This document shows positions 38,980 to 51,067 of a stretch of 64,000 nucleotides of DNA, piece after piece; the stretch's first letter is position 1, and every line of letters begins with the position of its first letter. The DNA is from Glandiceps talaboti (lineage: Eukaryota > Hemichordata > Enteropneusta > Spengelidae). A program made the translations under genes and the position numbers. The stretch is taken from NCBI RefSeq assembly GCF_964340395.1, contig NC_135554.1, forward strand, positions 12,659,251-12,723,250. Direction: 5' to 3'. The notes under the pieces were generated by a model. The model searched no databases. It saw nothing but the letters and a program-made list of their open reading frames with translations, and was not told the origin of the DNA.

Positions 38980-39400
38980 TGAATTATAAAATGTTATCAC
39001 GAATTTGTAATTACTGTGTTTGGGTTCAGCCTGACTCTGTTTACACATGTCACCAAACACCCAGTTAAAGAATCGATTGTATGTTATAGCAATGGCCCAC
39101 ATGGGGGTCAAGACAATAGGAACTAATATCGTATGTCTGGAGATGTCATTAAGTTGAAGTTTAGCGTTCTTTTGTTTTACTGGTATTTTTATGACGCTCA
39201 CAATTATACAAGATATATTGTTATCTTTGGAAGCTCATCTCGTATGCGTGACTTATTGGAATTTAATGACCATTGTGTCGCAGGTTTGAGACTTAGGTTT
39301 TGACTGCCGAGCGGTGAGCATCTCGCCTGGCCCTGGCTTTAAATTTGGAGTAAGACCTTGAGGCCGAACTCGTGGCTTTGATAAATAACGTCTATGTTCC
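38980..39400 (+). repeat. Repeat flanking the lectin-type gene, downstream copy (left arm)
   Basis: Direct copy of 31090-31480, about 7.9 kb apart across the gene. Confidence 0.75.
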
Positions 39401-40185
39401 AACTATACAGCATACATTGTCTGATATGCAGTTTACTGTATTACTACAAGTCTTGCTGATCTAAGTTTTTATGATAATGTATTGTACACCCGATAAAAGT
39501 TTTCAGGCTGTTAATATGATGTCCTGTGTACTTAACGTTATAATCTACGAAGAGCACATTTGTTGTTTTCGTCAACATTTTGTTGACATTGCGTCTCTTG
39601 CAGTTTTGAAAGTTGCTGGAGAATAAGAATTTGAATATTTTCAAAGTATTTGCATCAGTATATAAAAGGACAAAATGCAAATATTTTAAACAAGGGATGT
39701 ATTTTAAAATTAATCGATTAAATAAGAATCTTCAGGGTAGAGGTTCTGTATACTTCTATTATCATTGCCTTTTTGTATTTCTACAGTCAATTAAAGTAGT
39801 TTACTGGCCTTTAAACCAGATACCATGACTGTTATAGCTCATCTGCAGATAGTAGAATAAAGTAATATTATTGGAGATTTTGTCCCCATTTTCTCATTTC
39901 TCACTTTAACGTCATAAATGTCATACAGATTGCTGTAGACTACCTCTAGGATAGTAAATATCGTTTTAAGAAACATTATCATTTGTGATTAAATTAGTGT
40001 CTGCAGACATTCCTATAGGCCGAACCATTAGTTGCTATTAATTCGTATTAGTGTACTGTTTGTTTTATACAAGATGTGTTCTATTTTTTCTGGTCTGTAA
40101 AAACAAAGAATATATGTACAAAGATTATTAAATGTCAGCTATAAATGTATGACTGTGTGGCCTCAGTTCTTCTCATCCCCATAAC

Positions 40186-40640
40186 ATATTTCATTTGTTA
40201 CACAGTCCCGATTTCATGTCATGTTGTGCCCCACTCTTTCCCATTCCTCTTCGATCTCGAGGGCTATCATAAAGGCAAATGTGCATCAACATAATAATGA
40301 TCCACCACCTCACTCATTGATCATCTTGATACCGGCTGATACATAACGGGGCCACCAACTTCTGCCTCTTTACTTCTGCCCCACGTAAGGCCGATTTCCT
40401 TTAACATCGTCACCACCATCCATTGCCCTGTAGTCTTTGGTTTACCATGTTTGCGTTTCCCAGGTGTTATCCATCTAGGTGCTACTTTTAGGCCATTCTT
40501 GGGACATCTTAAGGACATTTCCGAGCCATCCATTCAAGACCTGTGCCTTTGTGTTTCTTTGGATATGCTGTTGCAGCCGGTCTTCAGGTAGACATTTTCA
40601 TTTGGGATTTTATATGGCCAGTAGATGGTAGAGATCTTCT
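40186..40640 (-). mobile_element. LINE 3'-end fragment inserted in the left arm
   Basis: The minus strand encodes a stretch with TPGKRKHGKPKTTGQWMVVT and LKEIGLTWG, the typical very C-terminal motif (KRKRGRPK.TW... LGLTW) of many animal LINE polyproteins. The other arm lacks this segment at the corresponding position (about 49430). Confidence 0.65.
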
Positions 40641-41423
40641 GGAGACACCAGACGCCAGACAAAGTCTATACAAAATTTAAACAGCAGCTGCTGCAGCAAT
40701 ATGAATCCGAGTTTAAAGCGAAATTTTCACAGGAAAGAGCGATTCGAGAGGCAAGGAAAATAAACCATGGTGTATCTGCCACTTACTTCAACAATCACAA
40801 GATTGACGATAATCTGAGATCATCCTACAGTACAAAAGTCTGATGGCCCTATACTACCCAGAGTCTTACACCAAATCACGTAGAATATGCCATCAGCCTA
40901 CTGACACAGTATCTCATAATCACTTTTAGAAAGTTACGAAACTATATTTACCAACAGATACACAATAGAATAGTCGATTTAACCAATCTTCGGTAAAAGA
41001 ATAACCCTGAGAAGGAGACATTTAAAGACACTTGTTTTAAAACCTGAAATGTTTGATGCCCATATGAGAACCTTCGAACATCAGCATAAAGTACCAGACA
41101 TTACTGTCATCGATAAACAGACCAAATATGCAACATGGGTTAAAGTGTCCATACCCTTTGATGCACAAATTCCATTATGTTTTCAGGAGTTCGACAAATA
41201 TTTTCCACTCTCACTAGAAATAAACACAACAAGATTTCGTTCAGAAATAATAGTTATTGTCATAGGAAGTCTCGGAAATGTACATCATGGAACCACAAAT
41301 GGTTTGATCAAAGCTGGTCTAAATAGAAGTAATTCCAAATGCATCACCAAATATTGTAGTGTAAGCTTGATAGTAGGTACTTCTAAAATTTGGAGAATGA
41401 AATGTAGGTACCATAGCAACTAG
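40641..41423 (+). pseudogene. C-terminal remnant of a LINE with restriction-like endonuclease
   Basis: The frame at 40641-40843 encodes TPDKVYTKFKQQLLQQY and REARKINHGVSATYF. After stops, 41049-41423 encodes PDITVIDKQTKYATWVKVSI, then PFDA, EFDKYFPLSLEIN and IVIVIGSLGNVHH. The PD...K and later E..KY residues match the PD-(D/E)XK endonuclease downstream of reverse transcriptase in R2/Hero-type elements. The linking zinc-finger part is destroyed by stops. The first part has an inverted partner at 49141-49476. Confidence 0.65.
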
Positions 41424-41548
41424 ATATCACGTGAACGTTTGTCAAAGGTGACCAAGAGAAATTCGTTCACTATATGGTTTCCTGGAATGTATTATGTATG
41501 TATTCTGTTAAATAATTATGCAAACACTTTACCTGTACATGCTATTTT

Positions 41549-42545
41549 CATGCAAGTTGGAAATAAAATAATTTGACATCTATGTATGTCAACTAACCTC
41601 GTGAGTGACACAATCAACTCCAGCCTCCTTTCTACTTAGTACAAAATACGACTCAGATCTATAACAAACGTAATGCGTTCTGTGCTCAAATATATCCTTA
41701 TCAGAACATCTGTCTAGCTGCACTATGCATAAATATAACACTATATGTAAGCCTACACGTCTAGATCTACAATTAGGTAGTTTGCCTTAAGATATAAGGT
41801 TCCGTTTTCAAATGTTTAAGTACTGCCATCGGCTAACCAGTCAATGGCCCACCTGTCGAACACTAGCTCTTAAAGTTTGAATCTGTCATTGGTTCTGCTG
41901 TGATTTAATATGATTCAAAATGTTTAGAATGTCTCTTATTTTCCTATTTTCAACTTGTGCAGGTACAAGTGTATGTTATTCTATAACATTGTTATATAGG
42001 CCAGAAAATACTCGTGACCTAATGGTTTTCTTACTTCTCGTCTTCAACTTGAAGTAACCAGGCGTCCCTTTATGCCACGAGCATTTCCCTCGGTTGAACG
42101 AAGAAGGCAGCATTGAGAAAGAAATAATTATTTTGTCAAATAAACGCTCTAAACATTACCTGAGCCAAAACAAAGTCATACTACCTCGATTAAAGCCGTT
42201 ATCTTCGGTTGTGATAACAAACAAGTATAAGTGTGAGCTAAACATTGTGTCGACTGCTTTTACGATATATATTTTTTGTGTGTGAAATTGATGTCAACTT
42301 TGAAATAGTTATATGTCTGCATACTTTTTAGGCTTCTTATCTTTGCATGAGGTGCATTTGTTGTTTTGTTGTTATAGAGGCTCGTTCCTGGATAAAAAGA
42401 CATTATGATAAATTAACACAAAACAATGACGTAGGGTACGATAATTTCAGGAAAAAACACACCAATAAAGTTTGATTAAATTCCATTTACCGTAATTATG
42501 AACTTTTTTATAGTGTCTATCATTGTACATATACATATTGTCTAG
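41549..42545 (+). repeat. 1-kb repeat, copy 1 (near palindrome centre)
   Basis: Collinear with 46681-46780 plus 48090-48990 in the same orientation; that second copy is interrupted by about 1.3 kb. It contains no convincing gene. Confidence 0.7.
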
Positions 42546-43400
42546 AAAAGATACATTAATGTGAGCTATTTTTTTCATACTGCAGTATTTTGTCTCCTAT
42601 TAATCATCTTGAACACACATATAATCAAAGCTAAAAGCTGGAGGTCTTTTGTATAAAAAATTATCAAATGCATTTCCCTAAAGGAAGATATGTCCAATTT
42701 TTCTTCATTTATGTTATAAGGCATTCATTAAGTGCAGTACTCTAACTTTTCATAGTAGAAATACATCTGATTTTTTTCTAAAGGCGTTGTATGTGCAATA
42801 ACGTGACACTGTGTATTTAATTTGGTGGCTTGAAAAATCTAAGTAGTCAGAATACAGTTTTAATACAGTCTCACAGGGAGTGTATAATCTAGACTTGTAA
42901 GTTTAACGTTATTACCCGTGTTACGAACCGAAAATTTAGAGAAGCCAAATAGTGCACAATTAAATACTTTCCCCACAACTTCCAGTCGAAACAACATACG
43001 GTCAAACACAGGACACTACACAGCATTACACTTAACAACTACCTTATTTAATTCCGTTGTAATGAAACAAAATACTATAATAATAAGTCTTGAAAGTGTA
43101 CATGTATTACAGGGTTTACAAACTTATAAACTAAAAGGGTTCCAAATGTTCTAAATATCAAAATGTCCAGTTATCAAACTTGACTGGCTACTTGACTGTC
43201 GAATATCGCGACTTTTAGTCGTAGCGGTGGTGCATACAAACTGTTACCGAGTACAGAGCCGAGGACGGCGAGTTCGTCGAGTGTTGAAGGCGCGGCGGCT
43301 ACGTGGGACAAACTTCTACTCACGGTTCCTCCGTTATACCGAACGGTCCTCGAAGTATTTCTCTCTTAACTTTGACGTCAATTTCCGCACCATTTACACC
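42546..43400. other. Spacer sequence, no gene recognised
   Basis: AT-rich, then a short GC-richer stretch from about 43200. Overlapping short frames at 43227-43509 have no recognisable domain and partly mirror the retroelement on the other strand. Confidence 0.35.
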
Positions 43401-43484
43401 ATACGTCAGTGGCCGCTTACTCTCAGCAATGTCCAACTTTACAGGAGAACGACATTTTTCGGACAGCTACAGTAGCATCGGCAG

Positions 43485-44642
43485 TTACATTCTCTTTCCA
43501 GCGATATGAATGATATCTAGCGAGTATGGTTGTAGTAATAAACTCCACCTAAATAATCTGTGACTCTTTGTCTTAAACTTCTCCAAAAATACAAGAGGAT
43601 TATGATCAGAATACACTTTAACACTACCGACTCCATTAATGACATATATTTCAAAGTGCTGAAGTGCTAATACTAAACTTAACGTCTCCTTCTCAATAGT
43701 AGAGTAGACTTTCTGATGCCTGTTAAGTTTCTTAGAGAAATAACCAACAGGTCTTTCTATTCCTGATTCATCATCTTGGAGCAACACTGCCGCAACTCCA
43801 ATATCACTTGCATCAATAGCTAAATTGAAATACTTGGTGAAATCTGGAGCTACTAACACTGGGTTATTCATTAAGATAGCCTTTATTCTATCAAAGGCAT
43901 TCTGACATGTATCTGACCATACAAATTTAATATTTTTCTTAAGCAAGGTGGTCAGTGGCGTCACGACTGTACTATAATTGGCACAGAATTTTCTATAGAA
44001 ACCAGACATGCCAAGAAATCTGAGTAATTCTCGCTTAGTGGTTGGAATTGGAAACTCAGCAATAGCTTGTACCTTAGCCTGTCGTGGTGACACTTGACCT
44101 TGACCTATGACCTGCCCAAGATAGACTACCTTAGCTTTAGCAAACTCACTTTTCTGGAGATTAATAACAAGGTTAGCTTCCCTAAGTCTATCGAAAATTT
44201 GCTTTAAATGGTTAATATGGTCTTCCCATGTCATACTAAACACCAACAGATCATCAAGATATACAACACAAAATGCTAGGCCAGAAATGACCTGATTCAT
44301 TAACATATGGGGTGTAGCGGGCGCATTTTTCATGCCAAAGGGCATGGCCTTAAATTTATATACACCCTCAGGAGTGACAAAAGCAGATATCTCCTTAGCT
44401 TTATCCGTCAATGGGACTTGCCAATACCCATTCAAGAGATCAATCTTGGTTACATACTTAGACTTTCCAATTCTATCAATACAATCTTTGATTCTAGGAA
44501 TCGGGTATGAATCTGAACGACTGATCGAATTGACTTTTCTGTAATCGATACAAAATCTCGTAGAACCATCTGATTTTGGTACAAGTACAATGGGAGAACT
44601 CCAACTGCTTTCGCTTGGTTCTATAAGATCATGGTCTAACAT
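43485..44642 (-). pseudogene. Reverse transcriptase and RNase H of the Gmr1-like element
   Basis: It contains PIVLVPKSDGSTRFCIDYR, the catalytic VVYLDDLLVF (YLDD, where YxDD is the motif), LGMSGFYRKFC, and RNase H with LAIDASDIGVAAVLLQ, IEKETLSLVLAL and YSDHNPLVFL. The frame ends within the IAGK region by a frameshift. Its proximity to the integrase frame on the upstream side establishes the integrase-first order. Confidence 0.85.
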
Positions 44643-46149
44643 GTATTTGAATTTCTTTCTGTATCTTTTCCAAGTTAGAAGGATTTAACCTATATGGGTG
44701 TTGTTTAATAGGTTTAGCATTTCCAACTTCAACATCATGTACAGTTAAAGGAGTACAACCTGGTTCATCAGCGAAAAGCTGTGGATTATCTTCAATAAGA
44801 TTAATAATATCTGTACTTTCATCCTCAGGCAAATGTTTTAATTTTGCTTTCAAATTTGCCATAATTTCAGAATTAGACAGCTTTGCAGACTGAGGTTCCA
44901 TTTCAGATACCTTCATGTCAACACTGTCTACTTCATCATTATGACTCTGATCAACTTCGACTTCTAGTTGTACTACATTAGCTAGACCTACTATCTTACT
45001 TGGTGTACTATCTCTGTCATAATACTTCTTGAGCATGTTAATGTGACAAACTCTACGTAGCTTACGTCTATCTGGAGTGCGAACTACAAAATTTACTTCA
45101 TTCAATTTCTTCTCAATTCTATAAGGTCCACTAAACTTTGCTGACAATGGTTCACCTTGTATAGGTAGTAAAACGAGCACTTTTTCTCCTGGTTTAAAAC
45201 TACAAACTGCTGCATTCTGATCATAACGCTCCTTCATAGTTTGCTGTGACAATTTCAGGTGATCGCTTGCTATGCTACATGCTCTATACACCCTCTCTTT
45301 AAATGTACACACATAATCAAGAAGGTTGGTGTCATCCTTCTCATCTAGGAATCTTTCTTTGACTAACTTGAGGGGTTCTCTAACTTCATGACCATATACT
45401 AATTCAAATGGACTGAAACCAGTAGATTCATTCTTAGCATCCCTAGTACCAAACAGTACAAAGGGGATACCCTTATCCCAATCATGGGGTTTTTCTAAGC
45501 AGTAAGCTCTTAACATGGTTTTGAGTGTTTGGTGGTACCTCTCTAAAGCTCCCTGGGATTGGGGATGATACGCTGACGACTTCATTTGCTTAATACCTAG
45601 CTGGTACATTACTTCCTGGAACAAACCTGACATAAAGTTAGACCCTTGATCTGACTGGACTTCCTTGGGTAAACCATATCTGGTAAAGAACTGGGTTAAA
45701 GTCTCAATCACAACATTTGCAGAAATCATTTTCAACGGACATGCTTCAGGATACCTAGTTGACACACCTAACATGGTCAGTAAGTACTTGTTACCCGATC
45801 GAGTGGTAGGTAATAAGGGACCAACACAATCTATCAGAACTTTAGAAAATGGCTCATCAAAAGCTGGTATAGGGATTAGAGGAGCTGGTTTGAATGATGG
45901 TTGTGGCTTCCCTATTAACTGACACGTGTGACATGTCTTACAATATTCTATCACATCCCTATGCACCTTTGGCCAATAGAAGTGTTCCATAATTCGAGCC
46001 TTATTTTTCCTAATCCGTACATGTCCTGCCATAGGAATCTCGTGGGCTAATCTCAGTATCTCAGATCGATAACATTCAGGTAACACTACTTGGCTTTTTA
46101 CAGACCAATCTTCATTAGCGGGACTGTAGGGGGATCTCCACTTTCTCAT
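44629..46149 (-). pseudogene. Integrase and start of reverse transcriptase of the Gmr1-like element
   Basis: It contains an HHCC zinc-binding region (H..H..C..C ending YCKTCHTCQ), the catalytic core with VLIDCVGPL, VQSDQGSNF and HPQSQGALERYH (D, D, E), a chromatin/GPY-type tail (FSGPYRIEKKL), and the linker leading into reverse transcriptase (AKPIKQHPYRLNP). A one-base frame disruption near 44650 separates it from the next frame. Described only; the element is truncated and broken. Confidence 0.8.
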
Positions 46150-46319
46150 AAAAACTCCAGATTTGATATAGTAACATTCTGGGACCTCACTAGCTTCCGA
46201 TTCTGACAGTGCTGCATTAAAGGGGTCACTTAGTGTAGGATCTTTCTCTTGTTCGTCAACAAGGGAACACTTGTTAAATACTGCCTTTGTGGGATCACTA
46301 TCAGTTATTCTATCATTAT

Positions 46320-46678
46320 CTAAGTCTTTAAAAAAGTTTCAGCTAACCATACTCCAGTATTATTAGAAACCTCTTTAGACTCTGCTTCGACTTGTTTATC
46401 CTTCTGTGACTTTGACCTCGTTACTACACAGGAAGGAAATATGCCCGGAAATTCATCCTTTAAATTCTCATTCTCTACTTTGACTTTGGGTTCATTAGTA
46501 ACTATGGGAGAGACGCAAACTTTAGCCCCTGCTAAGTCATTTACAAGGAGGAAACTGACGCCTTCTATAGGTAGGGTAGGAACCACCCCTACAGTTACAT
46601 TATCTGTAACTAACTCTGACCTTAAGTTGACCTCAAATAATGGAACTGGGATATAATTACCATCAATGCCCTGTATCT
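46320..46678 (-). pseudogene. Protease C-terminal and linker fragment of the Gmr1-like element
   Basis: Reads NVTVGVVPTLPIEGVSFLLV, NDLAGAKV and a charged linker. The LP..GVS.LL.NDLAG motif is the usual sequence after retropepsin in this group. The active-site part is absent (5' truncation). Confidence 0.65.
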
Positions 46679-46680
46679 AT

Positions 46681-49140
46681 TTTCATGTAAGTTGGAAATA
46701 AAATAATTTGATATCTATGTATGTCAACTAACCTCAACTCCAGCCTCCATTCTACATAGCACAGAATACGACTCAGATCAAGGGCATGAGGCAACAATTC
46801 TGGTGTCTATAACAATATTGAATAACATGAATATAGACAACATCAACAAGTTCCGTCATCGCTAATTAATATCAAATTATAATACACAGTGAAACACATA
46901 TATTTAACTCAATCGAATCATGCTGGAATACAAATAGAATATACAGGACGCTGCTGTCGAGTGTACCGATTGAATAGCGCCCTCAACGGTCGTAAGATTT
47001 AATTATCTGCCTTGTCCCGCGATCGCGAGATCGATGATTCGAATCTTGGAATTTGAACATTCAACCTCCACGAGCTCAGCATTTGCTCAATTTGCTCATT
47101 TGCTAAAAAAGAAGGAGTAGCACACTTTGGTGTTCTTTTTCGTCATAAGCTTGAAACCACATCGCCCTTGTTCACGGCTGCTTTCTGTTTCGGGCAAATT
47201 ACGAGTATTTGTTTAAACAGTCAAATGATATTGTTAGGTTTTCTCCTTCATTCAAAGTGTATATTTTGAAGAGACACAGATATGACGACTACTGTTTAAT
47301 TATTATTTTTAAGTCATTTTATCAAAATAATATCGACCGGAATCGACTGTGTGTTCGAGCCTACCACAACTCTTCGCACCAAACATTGATTAAACCAAGA
47401 TATTATCAATTGCGTTTTTGTTTATCCCCTCGCAGAAGACGCAACGTTTCGGAGCTACAGTTCATATAATATGCCGTTTTAGCAATCTGTTTTAATGTCC
47501 CGCAAACTCCACAATGTATTGTAGCATGCGAAATATATATCTCACCACAAGAAGGCAGCAGGTGGTATCAAGCTTTGAGAGATAATTAATGGGTCACATG
47601 TTCGATTTGAAGCGTCCTGATTGGTTTATTCGATGCCGTGTCCTACCCCTCTGTATTACAAAAGCAAGGAATGTGTTTGCGCTCGAGCACGCCAAGGAGC
47701 ACAGTGGGTCAGCTGTCGCGAGCGCACTAAGCGTCGATTTTGCACCATGTCTAACCTTATATTTCTTTTTCAATATTCTTTTTTGGAGTCTCCCATATTT
47801 ATATAAACTTTTTCTGCGATTATTTTCATGTTTATTTAAATGTTTCATTTTTTTAAAAGACCAGAAAGTGTACAAGTACAAACACACATATAATATTTTT
47901 AATCATTCCATTTCTGGCCTTATACCCAAAGTAACAAATATGTGTAGACGTATATAATGAGTTTATTAAAATATACTATAAATAAAGAAGTAAGTATGTA
48001 CATGTGACTCATAGCTAACTTGGGCTTTTATCACCTGTATCATATCATATCATTACCATTTTCGGGTTTCACCAGAATTGTTGCATCATGCCACTGCTCA
48101 GATCTATAACAAACGTAACGCGTTCTGTGCTCGAATATATCCTTATCAGAACATCTGTCTAGCTGCGCTATGCATAAATATAAGACTATGTATATGCCTA
48201 CACGTCTAGATCTACAATTAGGTAGTTTGCCTTAAGATATGAGGTTTCCTTTTCAAATGTTTAAGTACTGCCATCGGCTAACCTGTCAATGGCCCACCTG
48301 TCGAACACTAGCTCTTAAAGTTAGAATCTGTCATTGGTTCTGCTGTGATTTAATATGACTCAAAATGTTTAGAATGTCTCTTATTTTCCCATTTTCCTTT
48401 ACAACTTTGTGCAGGTACAAGTGTATGTTATTCTATAACATTGTCATATAAGCCAGAAAATACTCGTGACATAATGTTTTTTTTACTTCTCGTCTTCAAG
48501 TTGAAGTAACCAGGCGCCCCCTATATGTCACGAGCATTTCCCTCGGCTGAACGAAGAAAGCAGCATTGAGAAAGAAATAATTATTTTGTCAAATAAACGC
48601 TCTAAACATTACCTGAGCCAAAACAAAGTCATAATACCTCGATTAAAGCCGTTATCTTCGGTTGTGATTACAAACAAGTATAAGTGTGGGCTAAACATTT
48701 TGTCGACTGCTTTTACGATATGTTTTTCTTTGTGAAATTGATGTCAACTTTGAAATAGTTATATGTCTGCATACTATTTACGCTTCTTATCTTTACATTT
48801 GGTGCATTTGTCGTTTTAGAGGCTCGTTCCTGGTCAAAAAGACATTATGATAAATGAACAAAAAACAATGACGCAGGGTGCGATAATTTCAGGAAAAAAC
48901 ACACCATTAAACGGATATGTAAGGTATGAAGTTTGATTAAATTCCATTTACCGTAATTCTAAACATTTGTATAGTGTCTATCACGCGCATGAAAAAAGAT
49001 AAAGCCTAAATAGTATGCAGACATATAACTATTTCAATGTTGACATCAATTTCACACAAAAAAACATATCGTAAAAGCAGTCGACAAAATGTTTAGCCCA
49101 ATCTAGTTTTTTAACCTTCGTACTTCCTTTCTAAAAAAGA
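46681..49140. repeat. 1-kb repeat copy 2, interrupted, plus inverted partial copy at palindrome centre
   Basis: 46681-46780 and 48090-48990 match 41549-42545 directly. The 46781-48090 interruption has no recognisable gene. 48993-49100 is the reverse complement of about 48685-48792 (shared GTCGACTGCTTTTACGATAT), making a local foldback beside the inner end of the right arm at 49141. Confidence 0.65.
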
Positions 49141-49476
49141 TACTGTGTCGGTAGGCTGATGGCATATTCTGCGTGATTTGGTTTAAGACTCTGGATAGTA
49201 TAGGGCCATCAGACTTTTGTACTGTAGGATCTGCAAACGACCTCTAGCGACACATGATCTCAGATTATCGTCAATTTTGTGATTGTTGAAGTAAGTGGCA
49301 GATACACCATCGTTTATTTTCCCTGCCTCTCGAATCACTCTTTCCTGTGAAGATTTCGCTTTAAACTCGGATTTATATTGCTGCAGCAGCTGCTGTTCGA
49401 TTGTTGTATAGAATTTGTCTGGCGTCATAAAATATTTGATGGGGATGAGAAGAACTGAGGCCACACAGTCATACAT
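49141..49476 (-). pseudogene. LINE remnant, right-arm counterpart of 40641-40905
   Basis: Encodes FMTPDKFYTTIEQQLLQQY, KINDGVSATYFNNHKIDD and SCVARGRLQILQYKSLMALY. The CVARGRLQ.LQYK..MA stretch is familiar from the region before the zinc finger and endonuclease of restriction-like-endonuclease LINEs. Confidence 0.55.
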
Positions 49477-50199
49477 TTAAAGCTGACATTTAATAATATG
49501 TGTACATATATCCGTTGTTTTACAGACCAGCCAAATAGAACACATCTTGTACAAACAAACAGTACACTTCGTGTTAATAGCAACTAATGGTTCGGCCTAT
49601 AGGAATGACTGCAGACACTGATTTAATCACAAATGATAATGTTTCTTAAAACGATATTTACTATCCTAGAGGTAGTCTACAGCAACCTGTATGACATTTA
49701 TGACGTTAAAGTGAGAAATGAGAAAAAGGGGACAAAATCTCCAATAATATTACTTTATACTACTGTCTGTAGATGAGCTACAACAGTCATGGTATCTGGT
49801 TTAAAGGCCAGTAAACTACTTCACTGTAATTGACAGTAGAAATACAAAAAGGTAATCATAATAGACGTATACAGAACCTCTACACTGGAGATTATTTAAT
49901 CGATTAATTTTAAAATACACCCCTTGTTTAGATTATTTGCATTTTTCCTATTATATACTTATGTTAAACCTTTGAAATTATTCATTTTCTTCTTTTCCAG
50001 GAACTTTTAAAACTGCAAGAGACGCAGTGTGAACTAAATGTTGACGAAAACAACAATTGTGCTCTTCGTAGATTATAACGTTAAGTACACAGGATATCAT
50101 ATTGCCAGCCTGAAAACTTTTATCGGGGAGTGCAATACATTATCATAAAAACTTAGCAAGACTTGTAGTAATACGATAAACAGAATATGAGACAATGTA

Positions 50200-50640
50200 T
50201 GCTGTATAATTGGAACATAGACTTTATTAATCAAAGGTCCGAGTTCGGCCTCACGGTCTTGCTCTAAATTTAAAGACAGGGCGCACCAGGCGAGATGCTC
50301 ATCGCTCGGCTGTCAAACCTAAGTCTTTAACCTACGACACTATGGTCATTACAATAATTAAATTACTATAAGTCATGCATACGAGATGAGCTTCCAAAGA
50401 TAACAATACGTCTTGTATAATAGTAAGCGTCATGGAAATACTAGTAAAACAAAAGAACTTAAAACTTCAACTTGAATGACATCTCCAGACATACAATATT
50501 AGTTCCTATTGTCTTGACCCCCATGTGGGACATTGCTTTAACATATATTCAATTCTTTAACTAGTACGGTGTTTGGCGACATGTGTAAAGCCAGGCTGAA
50601 CCAAAACACGGTAATTACAAATTCGTGATAGCATTTAATA
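50200..50640 (-). repeat. Repeat flanking the lectin-type gene, downstream copy (right arm)
   Basis: Inverted counterpart of 38980-39400. Confidence 0.7.
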
Positions 50641-50804
50641 ATTCAGTTACTTAATGCAATGCAAAGCAGTAAACACCGAAAAGAAAGGAACTTCATTATG
50701 AGGTTTATATTATAGCACAGAAATGTATTTTTCACAAATCAAAGTCAAAGGTTTGAAATACTGTTCATACAGCCTACTAAGTTGATGTAAAAATGACATC
50801 TTCT

Positions 50805-50917
50805 CTATCGTTGTCTATTTCGAGCAATGTTACCGTTGTTGAATAAAACCATGATAGTTACACCAATTATCATTGGCACGAGCTGAGAGGATACTCCAAG
50901 TAGAATCATTCCGATAT
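50805..50917 (-). CDS. C-type-lectin-like membrane protein (right arm), exon 6: transmembrane helix and tail
   Basis: 113 nt after a GTTATAG acceptor. It encodes IGMILLGVSSQLVPMIIGVT, IMVLF and a tail ending NRQR, TAG at 50805-50807. The two AATAAA positions seen after the left-arm gene are altered here (about 50690-50720), so 3'-end formation may differ. Confidence 0.75.
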
Positions 50918-51067
50918 CTATAACATTCATAACAAAAATTCCAACGTTAAAATCGAAATTTGTGAATCAAATGTCACTGTTGATATGTGAATGAATTAGA
51001 CACAATGAATTGAACGTAATCAGGCACCTATAATTTTACAGTAACCTTATTGAATACGTATACCCAC

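Larger units (their letters stand above)
29030..40905 (+). repeat. Left arm of large imperfect inverted duplication
   Basis: The plus strand here is collinear with the minus strand of 49141-63053. Matched blocks include 29030-29310 with 62830-63053, 30216-30480 with 60709-60970, and 32252-34849 with 56491-58940. Further blocks are 36383-36540 with 52180-52330, 37996-38822 with 50805-51724, 39430-40185 with 49440-50130, and 40640-40905 with 49141-49430. Arms differ by point changes and by discrete insertions listed separately. Confidence 0.9.
43440..46678 (-). mobile_element. Truncated Gmr1-like Ty3/gypsy retrotransposon (protease-integrase-RT-RNase H order)
   Basis: On the minus strand the order is protease C-terminus (about 46678-46320), integrase (46149 to about 45000), reverse transcriptase and RNase H (44900 to about 43440). 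Ordinary Ty3/gypsy elements have RT before integrase. The reverse order is the Gmr1-like type, first described from deuterostome animals. No gag or LTRs remain. Sequence ends abruptly at both sides, with the host repeat (TTTTCATGTAAGTTGG) starting next to 46680. Confidence 0.8.
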
